A stretch of DNA of 64,000 nt from Salinilacustrithrix flava (GTDB lineage: Bacteria; Actinomycetota; Acidimicrobiia; Acidimicrobiales; Salinilacustritrichaceae), in contig JAMYFF010000009.1 of assembly GCA_024128875.1 (NCBI GenBank), positions 180,547 through 244,546 of the forward strand, given 5' to 3'. The notes below the pieces were generated by a model. The model ran no database searches. It saw only the letters and a list, made by a program, of their open reading frames with translations, and was not told where the DNA came from. Position 1 is the first letter of the stretch; each line of letters starts with the position of its first letter. A program made the position numbers and the translations under genes. Positions 1 through 8,246 of the stretch are shown here, one piece after another.

Positions 1-137
1 GCTCCGACCCGCACAAGGCCGCCGTCGTGGGTGACACCGTGGGCGATCCGTTCAAGGACACCTCCGGCCCGGCCATGAACATCCTCATCAAGGTGATGAC
101 GATCGTCTCGCTGGTGTTCGCCGGCGCCTTCGTCTGA
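1..137 (+). CDS. hppA: Membrane-bound proton-pumping pyrophosphatase, C-terminal end (partial)
   Basis: Only the last 44 codons are present, read in the third frame and ending in TGA at 135-137. The peptide contains [14 protein letters not shown], a hallmark of the C-terminal region of membrane H+-pumping pyrophosphatases, followed by a final hydrophobic helix ([17 protein letters not shown]). The family couples pyrophosphate hydrolysis to proton or sodium export across the cytoplasmic membrane. The potassium-dependence determinants lie outside the window, so the subtype cannot be judged. A 52-bp palindrome follows 14 nt after the stop and could terminate transcription. Confidence 0.93.
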   Translation, partial: SDPHKAAVVGDTVGDPFKDTSGPAMNILIKVMTIVSLVFAGAFV

Positions 138-151
138 TCTGACCTGACGCT

Positions 152-203
152 CGTTCGCACCCCGGAACGCGACCAGATCTGGTCACGGGCCGGGGTGCGA
201 ACG
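152..203. repeat. 52-bp near-perfect palindrome after hppA (CGTTC...GAACG family)
   Basis: Positions 152-177 pair with 178-203 with only three mismatches; the centre GACCAGATCTGGTC is perfect and the ends are CGTTCGCACCCC and GGGGTGCGAACG. It lies just after the hppA stop, so a terminator role is possible, but there is no T-tract. Size and CGTTC/GAACG ends match other palindromes at 1673-1722 and 39049-39100. Confidence 0.8.
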
Positions 204-1229
204 CGTCCGACCTCCTACGCTGCCCCGATCACGACCGTCCTCGTCACCGCACACCAGCTCGACGCCTACGGCGAGCGGCTCCGGGCCGCGGCACCCGCGG
301 CGCGCTTCCTCGCCATGGACCGCGACGGCACCATCCGCGACGACGGGGTCGAGGTCTCCTGGGAGGACGCTCGCGCCGACGTCGCCTACGGGTCGGCCGA
401 CATCTTCGACGACCGGTCCCTGACCCGCCGGTTCTTCGGCTGGCTGCTGCGAGCCGAGCAGCTCCAGTGGCTCCAGATGGCGGCCGCCGGCGTGGACCAC
501 CCCGCCTTCGGCGCCCTGCTCGACGGGGGCGTGCGCATCACCTCTGCCCACGTCACCGACATCCCGATCGCCGAGTACGTCCTGGCCCAGGTGCTCCGGG
601 CCACGGTGCCGATCGAGGCGATGGACGCCAGCACGGCGCAGCGGCAGTGGACCAAGCACGAGTGGCGCGAGGTCCACGGCAGCAGGTGGTTGGTGGTCGG
701 GCTCGGGGCGATCGGCAGCGCCGTCGCGGTGCGAGCCCGGGCGTTCGGTGCCCAGGTGACCGGCGTCCGCCGCTCCCCCGCCGGCGACGAACCGGTCGAC
801 GAGATGATCGCACCGGACGACCTCCTGGCGGCCGTCCCGAACGCCGACGTCGTCGTGCTCTGCACCCCGGCCACCCGCCACACCGTCGGCATGGTGGGTG
901 CGGACTTCCTCGGCCGCATGGCGCCGCAGTCGATCCTGGTGAACGTCGGGCGGGGCCAGCTGATCGACGAGGTCGCGCTCCGGCGCGCCCTCGACGCGGG
1001 CCGGCCGGCCCGGGCGATCCTCGACGTCGCGGTCGACGAGCCGCCTGCCGACGACAGCTGGCTCTGGGACCACCCGGCGGTCACGCTCACCGCCCACACC
1101 TCCGCCGGCGGCGACGGCCGCCACGCCCGCGCCGCCGACGTGTTCGCCGGCAACCTGGCCCGCTTCGTCGCCGGGGAGGCCCTGGTGGACGAGGTCACCG
1201 CCGAGTCGCGCGAGGCGCCCCCGGGCTGA
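195..1229 (+). CDS. D-isomer-specific 2-hydroxyacid dehydrogenase family protein
   Basis: NAD(P)-dependent oxidoreductase of the D-2-hydroxyacid dehydrogenase family, which interconverts 2-keto and 2-hydroxy acids. The Rossmann motif GLGAIG is at residues 169-174. The catalytic triad pattern is visible: Arg253 in NVGRG, Glu282 in the DEPP loop and His301 in HTSAGG. Length (up to 344 aa) fits the family. The only GTG/ATG upstream of the first beta strand is GTG 195, inside the right arm of the 152-203 palindrome. However, a -10-like TACGCT at 216-221 is followed 6 nt later by an in-frame ATC (228), which would give a more typical N terminus (ITTVLVT). The true start is therefore uncertain. Substrate cannot be predicted from context. 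Confidence 0.85.
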   Translation: MRTRPTSYAAPITTVLVTAHQLDAYGERLRAAAPAARFLAMDRDGTIRDDGVEVSWEDARADVAYGSADIFDDRSLTRRFFGWLLRAEQLQWLQMAAAGVDHPAFGALLDGGVRITSAHVTDIPIAEYVLAQVLRATVPIEAMDASTAQRQWTKHEWREVHGSRWLVVGLGAIGSAVAVRARAFGAQVTGVRRSPAGDEPVDEMIAPDDLLAAVPNADVVVLCTPATRHTVGMVGADFLGRMAPQSILVNVGRGQLIDEVALRRALDAGRPARAILDVAVDEPPADDSWLWDHPAVTLTAHTSAGGDGRHARAADVFAGNLARFVAGEALVDEVTAESREAPPG

Positions 1230-1247
1230 CCCGGCACACTGGGGTCC

Positions 1248-1664
1248 ATGACCCAGCAGGACACGGAGTACACGCCCCCGAGCGCGGAGGAGCTGCGCCA
1301 GCGCCTCACGCCCGAGCAGTTCGAGGTCACCCAGAACGCCGGCACCGAACGGGCCTTCAGCGGCGTCTACAACGACGAGAAGACGCCCGGCACCTACAGG
1401 TGCGTCGTGTGCGGGCTCGAGCTGTTCGTCTCCGACACCAAGTACGAGAGCGGCTCCGGGTGGCCGTCGTTCTGGAAGCCGATCGACGACGACCGGGTGA
1501 CGCTCAAGGAGGACCGCAGCCACGGCATGGTCCGCACCGAGGTCACCTGCGCCCGCTGCGACGCCCACCTCGGCCACCTCTTCCCCGACGGTCCCCAGCC
1601 CACCGGCCTGCGGTTCTGCATGAACTCGGCCAGCCTCGACCTGGACCCGGCCGAGGACGCCTGA
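1248..1664 (+). CDS. msrB: Peptide-methionine (R)-S-oxide reductase
   Basis: 138-aa MsrB, which reduces methionine-R-sulfoxide in proteins in the cytoplasm. Two CxxC pairs (Cys52/55 and Cys101/104) form the structural zinc site, and Cys124 in RFCMNSAS is the catalytic nucleophile; GWPSF near residue 71 is the conserved substrate-pocket motif. The catalytic residue is an ordinary Cys codon here, unlike the two TGA-containing redox genes in this window. ATG 1248 follows CACACT (1235-1240) by 7 nt, consistent with a leaderless transcript separate from the upstream dehydrogenase. Confidence 0.95.
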   Translation: MTQQDTEYTPPSAEELRQRLTPEQFEVTQNAGTERAFSGVYNDEKTPGTYRCVVCGLELFVSDTKYESGSGWPSFWKPIDDDRVTLKEDRSHGMVRTEVTCARCDAHLGHLFPDGPQPTGLRFCMNSASLDLDPAEDA

Positions 1665-1672
1665 GCCCCCAG

Positions 1673-1722
1673 CGTTCCGCCACCGCTGCCAGTTCGTGGG
1701 AACTGGCAGCGACCGCGGAACG
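1673..1722. repeat. 50-bp palindrome after msrB (CGTTC...GAACG family)
   Basis: Left arm CGTTCCGC + CGCTGCCAGTTC pairs with GAACTGGCAGCG + GCGGAACG around a GTGG tetraloop, with one 3x3 internal loop: 20 of 23 positions pair. It starts 8 nt after the msrB stop. Its right arm CTGGCAGCGACCGCGGAACG matches 36471-36490 at 19 of 20 positions, showing a dispersed repeat rather than a lone terminator. Confidence 0.8.
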
Positions 1723-1748
1723 TGCCTGACATCCGAACGCCCGTTCAG

Positions 1749-1769
1749 TACCGTGTGAACGGATGTTCG
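1749..1769 (+). promoter_or_regulatory. -10 hexamer and probable LexA (SOS) box overlapping the helicase start
   Basis: TACCGT (1749-1754) lies 8 nt before ATG 1763. TGAACGGATGTTCG at 1756-1769 matches the Gram-positive/actinobacterial LexA box CGAACRNRYGTTCG at 13 of 14 positions, differing only at the first base. If transcription starts at or near the ATG, LexA bound here would cover the initiation site. This is a sequence match only. Confidence 0.6.
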
Positions 1770-3805
1770 ACCTCGATGCCGACCGGACCCTCCCCGACCT
1801 GACCGACGAGCAGCAGCGCGCCGTCGCTCACGACGGCTCGAGCCTGCTCATCGTGGCCGGCGCCGGCACCGGCAAGACCACGACGCTGTCGGCCCGCCTC
1901 GCCCACCTCGTGGCCAACGGGGTCCCGCCCGAGCGGATCATGCTGCTCACCTTCAGCCGGCGGGCGGCCACCGAGCTGCTGTCCCGGGCCGAGCAGTGGG
2001 CGGGCCACGACCGGCTGCGGGGTGCGTGGGGCGGCACGTTCCACGCCGTGGCCAACCGGCTGCTCCGTCGGTACGGCCGCTCCGTCGGGATCGACCCGGA
2101 CTTCACGCTGCTCGACCAGGGCGACCAGGCCGACCTGCTCGCCCTCGTGCGCGACGAGCTGTCCAGCGACTCGACCCCCCAGCGCCGGCGCGCCCGCAAG
2201 GAGCTGCTGGCGAGCGCGCTGAGCCGGGTCGTGAACACCCGCCAGCCGCTCGACGTCGTGCTCCGCCAGCACCACCCCTGGGTCGCCGACCAAGCCGACG
2301 AGCTGCGGGCCACCTACGGCGCCTACATCGCCCGCAAGCGCGAGCGGCACCTGGTCGACTACGACGACCTGCTCTCGCTGTGGCGGGCGCTGGTCCAGGA
2401 TCCCGAGGCCGGCCCGCTGGTCGCCGGCCGCTTCGACCACGTGCTCGTCGACGAGTACCAGGACACCAACGCCCTCCAGGCCGACGTGCTGGCGGCGATG
2501 GCCGCGGCCGGCGCCACCATCACCGCGGTGGGCGACGACGCGCAGGCCATCTACGGCTTCCGCGGCGGCACCGTGCGCAACATCCTCGACTTCCCGACCC
2601 GCTTCGATGCCGAGGTCGTCGCCCTCACGCGCAGCCACCGCTCCACGCCCGAGGTCGTCACCGTGGCCAACCGCATCTGGGATGCGGCATCGGAACGCCA
2701 CGACAAGGAGCTGGTGGCCACACGCGCCTCGGGCACGCGGCCGAGCATGGTCACCGCCGGCGACGAGCACGCCGAGGCCCGAGGCGTGTGCGAGCGCCTG
2801 CTCGAGTCGGTGGAGCGTGGCATCCCGCTGCGTCGCCAGGCCGTCCTCTTCCGCACCGGACACCACGCCGACCTGCTCGAGGTCGAGCTCACCGTGCGAC
2901 GGATCCCGTTCGTGAAGTTCGGTGGCCTCAAGTTCCTCGAGGCGGCCCACGTGAAGGACCTGCTCGCCCTGTGCCGGGTGGCGGTCAACCCCCGGGACGA
3001 CCTGGCCTGGTTCCGGGTGCTGCAGCGCATCGACGGCGTCGGCCCCGGCATCGCCCGGCGCGTGGTCACCGCGCTCGATGCCGCCGACGGGTCGCTCGGC
3101 CGGGTCGTGGACTCGGGCGTCGTCCCACCCCGCTCGGCCGACGAGGTCGCCGGGCTCGCCGCCGCGGTCGCCGCCGCCGCCGACGGAGATCTGGCCACCG
3201 GCGAGCGCATCGACGCCTGCCGCGCATGGCTCGACCCCCACCTCGACCGCTTCGGCGACGGCGCCGCCCGCCGCGCCGACCTGGCCCGCCTCTCGGAGCT
3301 GGCCGCGGGCACGCCCGACCTCGAGACCTTCCTCACCGAGCTCACCCTCGACCCGCCGGCCTCCACCGGCGACCTGGCCGGACCGCCGCACCTCGACGAC
3401 GACGTCCTCACCCTCTCCACCATCCACTCGGCCAAGGGCGGCGAGTGGGACATCGTCCACCTGATCCACGCCGCCGACGGGAACCTGCCCTCGGACCTGT
3501 CCACCGGCGACCCCGAGCAGCTCGAGGAGGAGCGTCGCCTGCTCTACGTGGCCGTCACCCGGGCCCGGGACGAGCTCCACGTCCACGTGCCCCTGCGGTT
3601 CCACCACCACCGCAACCGGCTCGACGACGCGCACTCCACCGGTCAGCGCAGCCGGTTCCTCACCGCCGATGTGGTCGACGCCATGGACGAGGTCGTCGCC
3701 GTGCCCGGCCCCGCGCCGGCGGGCGATGGGTCGCCGTCCCCGCTCCCCCGGGTCCGGGACGCGGTGGCGGCAGCCGACGCGGAGCTGGCTGCCCTGCTGG
3801 GGTAG
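1763..3805 (+). CDS. UvrD/Rep-type superfamily 1 DNA helicase
   Basis: 680-aa ATP-dependent 3'-5' DNA helicase of the UvrD/PcrA/Rep group, acting in repair or replication restart. Motifs in order: Walker A GAGTGKTTT near residue 32, motif II DEYQDT near 230, motif III GDDAQAIYGFRGG near 257, motif V-like TIHSAKGGEWD near 555 and motif VI LYVAVTRARDELH near 595. The C terminus lacks the long tail of PcrA, so it is closer to short UvrD-like actinobacterial helicases (UvrD2 type without an evident HRDC domain). ATG 1763 sits directly on the probable LexA box, suggesting SOS induction. A small hairpin (1741-1747 with 1756-1762) abuts the start. Confidence 0.9.
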   Translation: MFDLDADRTLPDLTDEQQRAVAHDGSSLLIVAGAGTGKTTTLSARLAHLVANGVPPERIMLLTFSRRAATELLSRAEQWAGHDRLRGAWGGTFHAVANRLLRRYGRSVGIDPDFTLLDQGDQADLLALVRDELSSDSTPQRRRARKELLASALSRVVNTRQPLDVVLRQHHPWVADQADELRATYGAYIARKRERHLVDYDDLLSLWRALVQDPEAGPLVAGRFDHVLVDEYQDTNALQADVLAAMAAAGATITAVGDDAQAIYGFRGGTVRNILDFPTRFDAEVVALTRSHRSTPEVVTVANRIWDAASERHDKELVATRASGTRPSMVTAGDEHAEARGVCERLLESVERGIPLRRQAVLFRTGHHADLLEVELTVRRIPFVKFGGLKFLEAAHVKDLLALCRVAVNPRDDLAWFRVLQRIDGVGPGIARRVVTALDAADGSLGRVVDSGVVPPRSADEVAGLAAAVAAAADGDLATGERIDACRAWLDPHLDRFGDGAARRADLARLSELAAGTPDLETFLTELTLDPPASTGDLAGPPHLDDDVLTLSTIHSAKGGEWDIVHLIHAADGNLPSDLSTGDPEQLEEERRLLYVAVTRARDELHVHVPLRFHHHRNRLDDAHSTGQRSRFLTADVVDAMDEVVAVPGPAPAGDGSPSPLPRVRDAVAAADAELAALLG

Positions 3806-3806
3806 G

Positions 3807-4055
3807 TCAGGCTGGCGGGTAGATGATCGACCAGGTCGTCTCGCACGACGAGCACCGCCCGAGGCCACGCGAGGTGCGCAGGTCGAGGGACTCGAGACGA
3901 CCAGCACCGCCGCAGCGGGCGCACCGCAGGTCGACCAGGGACGTCGGGCGCCGATCAGCGGGTGGCTCGTCGCCGAGCCCGAGCGCCACCTCCAGGCCGC
4001 GTGCCCGCGCGTCGCGTCGCAAGCGTGCCCTGCGGAGTCGGTCGTTGATCGCCAT
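3807..4055 (-). CDS. Small zinc-ribbon protein, 82 aa
   Basis: Unrecognised 82-aa protein with a basic N-terminal half (RLRRARLRRDARARG) and a C-terminal zinc ribbon made of CARC (Cys45/48) and CSSC (Cys68/71). The ATG at 4055 is preceded by AGAGGGA about 7 nt upstream. It converges on the UvrD-like helicase, whose stop is 1 nt away. Nucleic-acid binding is plausible from the basic segment plus ribbon, but no function can be assigned. An apparent longer reading upstream of this ATG is low quality and overlaps the divergent LCP gene. Confidence 0.6.
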   Translation of the reverse strand: MAINDRLRRARLRRDARARGLEVALGLGDEPPADRRPTSLVDLRCARCGGAGRLESLDLRTSRGLGRCSSCETTWSIIYPPA

Positions 4056-4280
4056 GTCGGGATCCCTCTGGTCCGTCGTCAGGTGCCCGCACGTCCACTC
4101 TGCCCCGCGCCACGCCGATCCGCCAGCGCGCGTCGGCCCGTTTGCCAGCGGTCCCGGCAGCGCCGGAGGAGCCGGAAGCCCGACGACCCGAGCACGTGCG
4201 TGCATCGTCACGGGCGGCACCGCGATGCAAGACTCGTGCGGTGCTCCGACCCCTGCGCACGGCTTCCGCCGAGCCTCTCC

Positions 4281-5570
4281 GTGGCTGAGACCGACACCCG
4301 GCGCTTCGTCGTGCCGGCACCCCCGGCCGGTGGTCGCTCGACGCCGCCACCCCGCCGCACCCCCGAGGTCGTGCTGCCATCGAGCGCGCCCACGGACCCG
4401 GCAGGCGGGCACACCATGGTCGCCGCCGCCCCGCCTGCTGCCCCGACGCCGTCGCCCCGCACCGACCGCCCGGCCCGGGTCGTCATCCCCGCGCCCGGTG
4501 CCGCGCCGAAGCCGGCACCGGCGCCCCCCGCTGCGGTGAAGCCCGCCGCGAAGGCTCCGGCTGCCCGCCACCGTGACCCGGCCCGCACGGACCGTCGCTG
4601 GCCCCCGTCTCGACGCACCGTGGTCCGGACGGTCCTGGGGATCTTCCTCGTGCTCGCCCTCCTCGCGGTCGGCGGCCTGCTGTACGGCTACCAGCAGTTC
4701 CGTTCCATCGAGCGGGTCGAGCTCGCCGACGTCCTCGCCTCGGCCGACGGCACCAACTACCTCATCGTCGGCTCCGACACCCGGGCGGGCATCTCCCCCG
4801 ACGACCCCAACGCCGGGGCCATCCTCGGCCCGGACGCCCAGGGCGGCGAACCCGAGCGCTCCGACACGATCATGATCCTGCGGGTCGACGGCGAGGGCTC
4901 ACGCATGCTCTCCGTGCCCCGCGACCTGCTGGTCACCATCTCCGAGACCGGGCAGACCACCCGGATCAACGCCGCGTTCAACGGCGGTCCCCACCGCCTG
5001 ATCGCCACCCTCCGCGACCAGCTGCAGCTCCCCATCCACCACTACCTGGAGATCGACTTCGTCGCCTTCCGCGACCTCGTCGACGCCCTCGGCGGCATCA
5101 CCATCGACTTCCCCCACCCGGCCTCGGATCACATGTCCGGCCTGAACGTCCCCGAAGCGGGACCCCAGGTCCTCGACGGCACGCAGGCCCTCGCCTACGT
5201 GCGCTCCCGCTACTACACCGAGACCATCGACGGCCGGCAGGTCACCGAGCCCACCGGCGACATCGGGCGCACCGTGCGCCAGCAGCAGTTCCTGTCCGCG
5301 GTGGTGTCGGAGATGAGCGGGGAGCGCAACCCGCTGCGCCTCGCCCGGATGACGAGCTCGATGGCTGCGGGCATGCGCATCGACGACCAGATGAGCTACC
5401 TCGACGCCGTGCGCCTGGCGCTGCGGATGCGGGGGATGGAGCTCGAGCCCACCGCGCTGCCGACGTCCAACCGCACCCTCGGGTCGGGGGCGCAGGTGCT
5501 CGACCTGGTCCAGCCCGGAGCCGACGAGATCCTGGCCCGGTTCGGCTCCCCGGGCGCCACCATCGGCTAG
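4281..5570 (+). CDS. LytR-CpsA-Psr (LCP) family cell-wall ligase
   Basis: About 429 aa. Layout: a Pro/Ala-rich cytoplasmic N terminus, one transmembrane helix (VVRTVLGIFLVLALLAVGG), then an extracytoplasmic LCP domain. Conserved elements include VGSDTR, DTIMILRVD, LSVPRDLLV with the catalytic-region arginine, RINAAFN, and ALGGITID. LCP enzymes transfer undecaprenyl-phosphate-linked polymers to peptidoglycan. I chose GTG 4281; GTG 4236 and ATG 4416 are also in frame and cannot be excluded. The 3' end overlaps the convergent RNB gene by the four bases CTAG (5567-5570). Confidence 0.88.
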   Translation: MAETDTRRFVVPAPPAGGRSTPPPRRTPEVVLPSSAPTDPAGGHTMVAAAPPAAPTPSPRTDRPARVVIPAPGAAPKPAPAPPAAVKPAAKAPAARHRDPARTDRRWPPSRRTVVRTVLGIFLVLALLAVGGLLYGYQQFRSIERVELADVLASADGTNYLIVGSDTRAGISPDDPNAGAILGPDAQGGEPERSDTIMILRVDGEGSRMLSVPRDLLVTISETGQTTRINAAFNGGPHRLIATLRDQLQLPIHHYLEIDFVAFRDLVDALGGITIDFPHPASDHMSGLNVPEAGPQVLDGTQALAYVRSRYYTETIDGRQVTEPTGDIGRTVRQQQFLSAVVSEMSGERNPLRLARMTSSMAAGMRIDDQMSYLDAVRLALRMRGMELEPTALPTSNRTLGSGAQVLDLVQPGADEILARFGSPGATIG

Positions 5571-6994
5571 CGCGAGCTCCGCACCGCCAGCTCCACCGTC
5601 CGGGCCACCGGATCGGCCGACACGACCTCGACCTCGACCTCCTCGCCCAGCGGGTGGTCCCCCGGGACCGTGGCCACCACCGCAGGCGCACGCAGCTGCA
5701 CGACGGCGGCGTCGCGCCGCTGGTCGACCACGACGGCCGGGAACCGGTCGCCCACGTGGGAGGACAGCACCAGGGCCTCGAGGTGGTCCACGACCGCACG
5801 GTCGAGCTCGCTGGCCCGGGCCATCGACGCGCGCAGCAGCGTCGGGAGCTCGTCCAGCGCATCGCGGGCCCAGGCCGGCGGGGCCTGCCCGTGCACGGTC
5901 GCCAGGACGCACTCGGTGGCGAAGCGGTCCCCCAGGCGGCGCAGCGGCGCGGTGACGTGGGCGTAGGGGGCGGCGATGGCGGCGTGGACCAGCACGTCGT
6001 CAGGAGCGGCGGAGCCCGGCCGCAGCGGGACGTGGTCGGCGCCCCGGAACAGGCGGGTGGCCTGGATCAGGAACGCCGCTGCCGCCGGGTCGCTCGGGTC
6101 CACGTCGTGGATCACCTGCGCGTAGCGGGCGCCGTCGGGCCACGGCACCCCGAGCGCCACGGCGTGACGACGCAGCGCGGCCAGGGACTCCTCGTCCGCC
6201 GGCGGCAGCGTCCGCAGCAGCCCCCAGCCCCCGGCGAGCATCAGGTCGGCGGCGGCCATGCCGCACAGCAGGGAGAGCTGCGCGTTCCACCCCTCGACGG
6301 GGAGCTGGGCCCGGTAGACGAGGCGGTAGCCGTCGCCGTCGCGCACCGCCTCCTGCTCCGGCACCGGCAGGCTCACCCCGCCGCGCTCGCGCTCGATCGC
6401 CGACCGCTGGGCCCCGACCACGGCGAGCGGCGCCAGCTCGTCGTCGCCCGCGTCGATGCGCGCCTGGGCCTCCTCGTAGGAGAGCTGCGCCCGCGACCGG
6501 ACCATCGCCCGACCGACCGTCACCTCCACCAGCTGGCCGTCGGGGTCGAGCCGCAGGCGCCACAGCACGGCCGGACGATCCCGGCCGGGCAGCAGGCTGG
6601 CCAGGTCCTCGGACAGCGCCGGCGGGTGCAGCGGCGCCCGCCCGTCCGGCGAGTACAGCGTCACGCCGCGGCGCCGGGACTCGACGTCGATCGGGTCGCC
6701 GGGGGCCACGAACGCGGCGACGTCGGCGATCGCGTACCAGACCACGTGGCCACCGGGGACCGGCTCGATCGCCAGCGCCTGGTCGAGGTCGGTGCTGCCC
6801 GCCGGGTCGATCGTGCACATCGCCAGGTCGCGCCGGTCGACCCGGCCGCCCTCGGGCACCGGACCCAGCGCGGCGGCGGCGGCCAGCACGTCGTCGGGGA
6901 AGGTGGTCGGCACCCCGAGCTCGTCGCGGATCGCAGCCAGGCCGTCGCCCACCACCGGCTCGATCGGGCGGACGTGGCGGCGCGGCTGGGGCAC
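5567..6994 (-). CDS. RNB-domain exoribonuclease (RNase II/R family)
   Basis: 475-aa protein dominated by an RNB catalytic domain, which degrades RNA 3'-5' processively. The signature TIDPAGSTDLDQAL (from residue 61) holds Asp63, Asp69 and Asp71; the fourth acidic residue of E. coli RNase II (D210) is Gln72 here. SPDGRAPLHPPALSEDLASL and the C-terminal TAPLRRLGDRF segments fit the fold. It is far shorter than RNase R and lacks clear cold-shock domains at the N terminus. GTG 6994 directly follows the stop of the upstream zinc-ribbon gene, so the two are likely one operon. Confidence 0.85.
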   Translation of the reverse strand: MPQPRRHVRPIEPVVGDGLAAIRDELGVPTTFPDDVLAAAAALGPVPEGGRVDRRDLAMCTIDPAGSTDLDQALAIEPVPGGHVVWYAIADVAAFVAPGDPIDVESRRRGVTLYSPDGRAPLHPPALSEDLASLLPGRDRPAVLWRLRLDPDGQLVEVTVGRAMVRSRAQLSYEEAQARIDAGDDELAPLAVVGAQRSAIERERGGVSLPVPEQEAVRDGDGYRLVYRAQLPVEGWNAQLSLLCGMAAADLMLAGGWGLLRTLPPADEESLAALRRHAVALGVPWPDGARYAQVIHDVDPSDPAAAAFLIQATRLFRGADHVPLRPGSAAPDDVLVHAAIAAPYAHVTAPLRRLGDRFATECVLATVHGQAPPAWARDALDELPTLLRASMARASELDRAVVDHLEALVLSSHVGDRFPAVVVDQRRDAAVVQLRAPAVVATVPGDHPLGEEVEVEVVSADPVARTVELAVRSSR

Positions 6995-7204
6995 TCAGTC
7001 GTCCTTCAGGGCCACCGCGTTGGGCGTGACGTTCATCTTCGGCTCGTACGCGGCGGCGGCGACCTCGGTGCGCTCGGCCTGGTAGCGCAGCCGGAGCTCA
7101 CCCAGGCACGTCTCGCACGGCCCGTAGTAGGCGGTCTCCACCTCCCGCCGGCAGCGGGGGCAGTCGAAGCGCAGCACATCGGGGAGGTCGTCGGTCGCGC
7201 CCAT
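6995..7204 (-). CDS. Small zinc-ribbon protein upstream of the RNB nuclease, 69 aa
   Basis: 69-aa protein with CPRC (Cys15/18) and CETC (Cys30/33) forming a zinc ribbon, followed by a helical segment and an unstructured tail. ATG 7204 lies 7 nt after TACCGT (minus strand, 7217-7212), a strong leaderless promoter, and the stop abuts the GTG of the RNB nuclease. The coupling suggests an accessory role in RNA turnover, but that is inference; the family is unrecognised. Confidence 0.7.
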   Translation of the reverse strand: MGATDDLPDVLRFDCPRCRREVETAYYGPCETCLGELRLRYQAERTEVAAAAYEPKMNVTPNAVALKDD

Positions 7205-7211
7205 CGCGCCG

Positions 7212-7217
7212 ACGGTA
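7212..7217 (-). promoter_or_regulatory. -10 element for zinc-ribbon/RNB operon
   Basis: TACCGT on the minus strand with a 7-nt gap to ATG 7204, the same spacing seen at many other starts in the window. Confidence 0.5.
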
Positions 7218-7271
7218 CCGGTCACCGGGGACGGTGGCGCGGACGCGCCCGTCGTGGCCACACTGACGGCC

Positions 7272-8246
7272 ATGCGCCGCTCCCGCGTCCTGCTCGCCGC
7301 CGCCGCCGTCGGGGGCGCCGTCGTCGCCAAGCGGGCGCTCGACAGCCACACGGCCAGGTGGGACACCAACCCCGACCACTGCGACGGCGACCCGCTCGGC
7401 CTGCCCGCCACCACCGACATCGAGGTCGCCGCCGCCGACGGGGCCCGGTTGGTGGGTCACCGCTGCGGCGACGCCAGTGGCCCCACCGCCCTGCTCGTCC
7501 ACGGCTACATCGAGTCCGTCGGCTTCTGGGCTCCGGTCGTGCGCCGCCTCGCCGAAGCCGGCCTCGACGTCGTGATCGTCGACCAGCGGGGGCACGGGGG
7601 CTCCGAGCGGGGCACCGCACCGTTCGACACCGACACCCTCGCCGGCGACGTCCGCGCCTGGGTGGAGGGGCTCGACCTGCGCGACGCCATCCTCGTGGGC
7701 CACTCCATGGGCGGCGTCAGCGCCATGGCGTTCAGCGCCACGCACCCCGAGGTGGCCGCCGCCCGCCTGCAGGGTCAGGTCCTGGTCGCCACCCTGGCCT
7801 TCCCCGAGCCGCTCTTCGGCCTGCCCGACATCGACGTCGACCCCCGGCGGATGATCGGTCTCCTCGAGCGGCTGATGCAGCGCGAGACGTTGGCCCTGCT
7901 GTTCGTGTCCCGGGTGTTCGGCACCTGGCCCACCCGCCCGGCGCTGGAGGCCACCCGGCAGGGCATCATGCGCACCGACCGCCAGACCCGCATCGACGCC
8001 ATGGCGATGCTGCGAGCCTTCGACCTCCGACCGCACCTGCCGTCCATCGACCTGCCCACCGTCGTGGTCGCCGGCTCCCACGACCAGCTCACCCCGCTGG
8101 CGGGCAACGAGCTCATCGCCGAGGCCATCCCGGGCGCCCGCCTGGAGGTCCTTCCCGGCATGGGCCACATGCTCATGTTCGAGGCGCCCGACGCCGTCAC
8201 CGACGCCATCGTGCAGGCCACCAAGCCGGCCGACGCCGCCCGATGA
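7272..8246 (+). CDS. Alpha/beta-hydrolase with N-terminal hydrophobic segment
   Basis: About 324 aa. An N-terminal hydrophobic stretch (VLLAAAAVGGAVVA) suggests membrane anchoring or export. The fold is shown by the oxyanion motif VHGYIES, DQRGHGGSE, nucleophile elbow GHSMGG (Ser145), an acidic residue in GSHDQLTP and the terminal GMGHML histidine. ATG 7272 follows CACACT (7259-7264) by 7 nt and is preferred over GTG 7254. It overlaps menB by ATGA, so the two are translationally coupled. MenH-type menaquinone activity is conceivable from context only; an esterase/lipase role is equally possible. Confidence 0.8.
   Translation: MRRSRVLLAAAAVGGAVVAKRALDSHTARWDTNPDHCDGDPLGLPATTDIEVAAADGARLVGHRCGDASGPTALLVHGYIESVGFWAPVVRRLAEAGLDVVIVDQRGHGGSERGTAPFDTDTLAGDVRAWVEGLDLRDAILVGHSMGGVSAMAFSATHPEVAAARLQGQVLVATLAFPEPLFGLPDIDVDPRRMIGLLERLMQRETLALLFVSRVFGTWPTRPALEATRQGIMRTDRQTRIDAMAMLRAFDLRPHLPSIDLPTVVVAGSHDQLTPLAGNELIAEAIPGARLEVLPGMGHMLMFEAPDAVTDAIVQATKPADAAR

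Noticed and set aside
1741..1762. Short CCGTTCA/TGAACGG hairpin as another palindrome-family member
   Set aside because: Too short (22 nt) and better explained by overlap with the -10 and LexA box.
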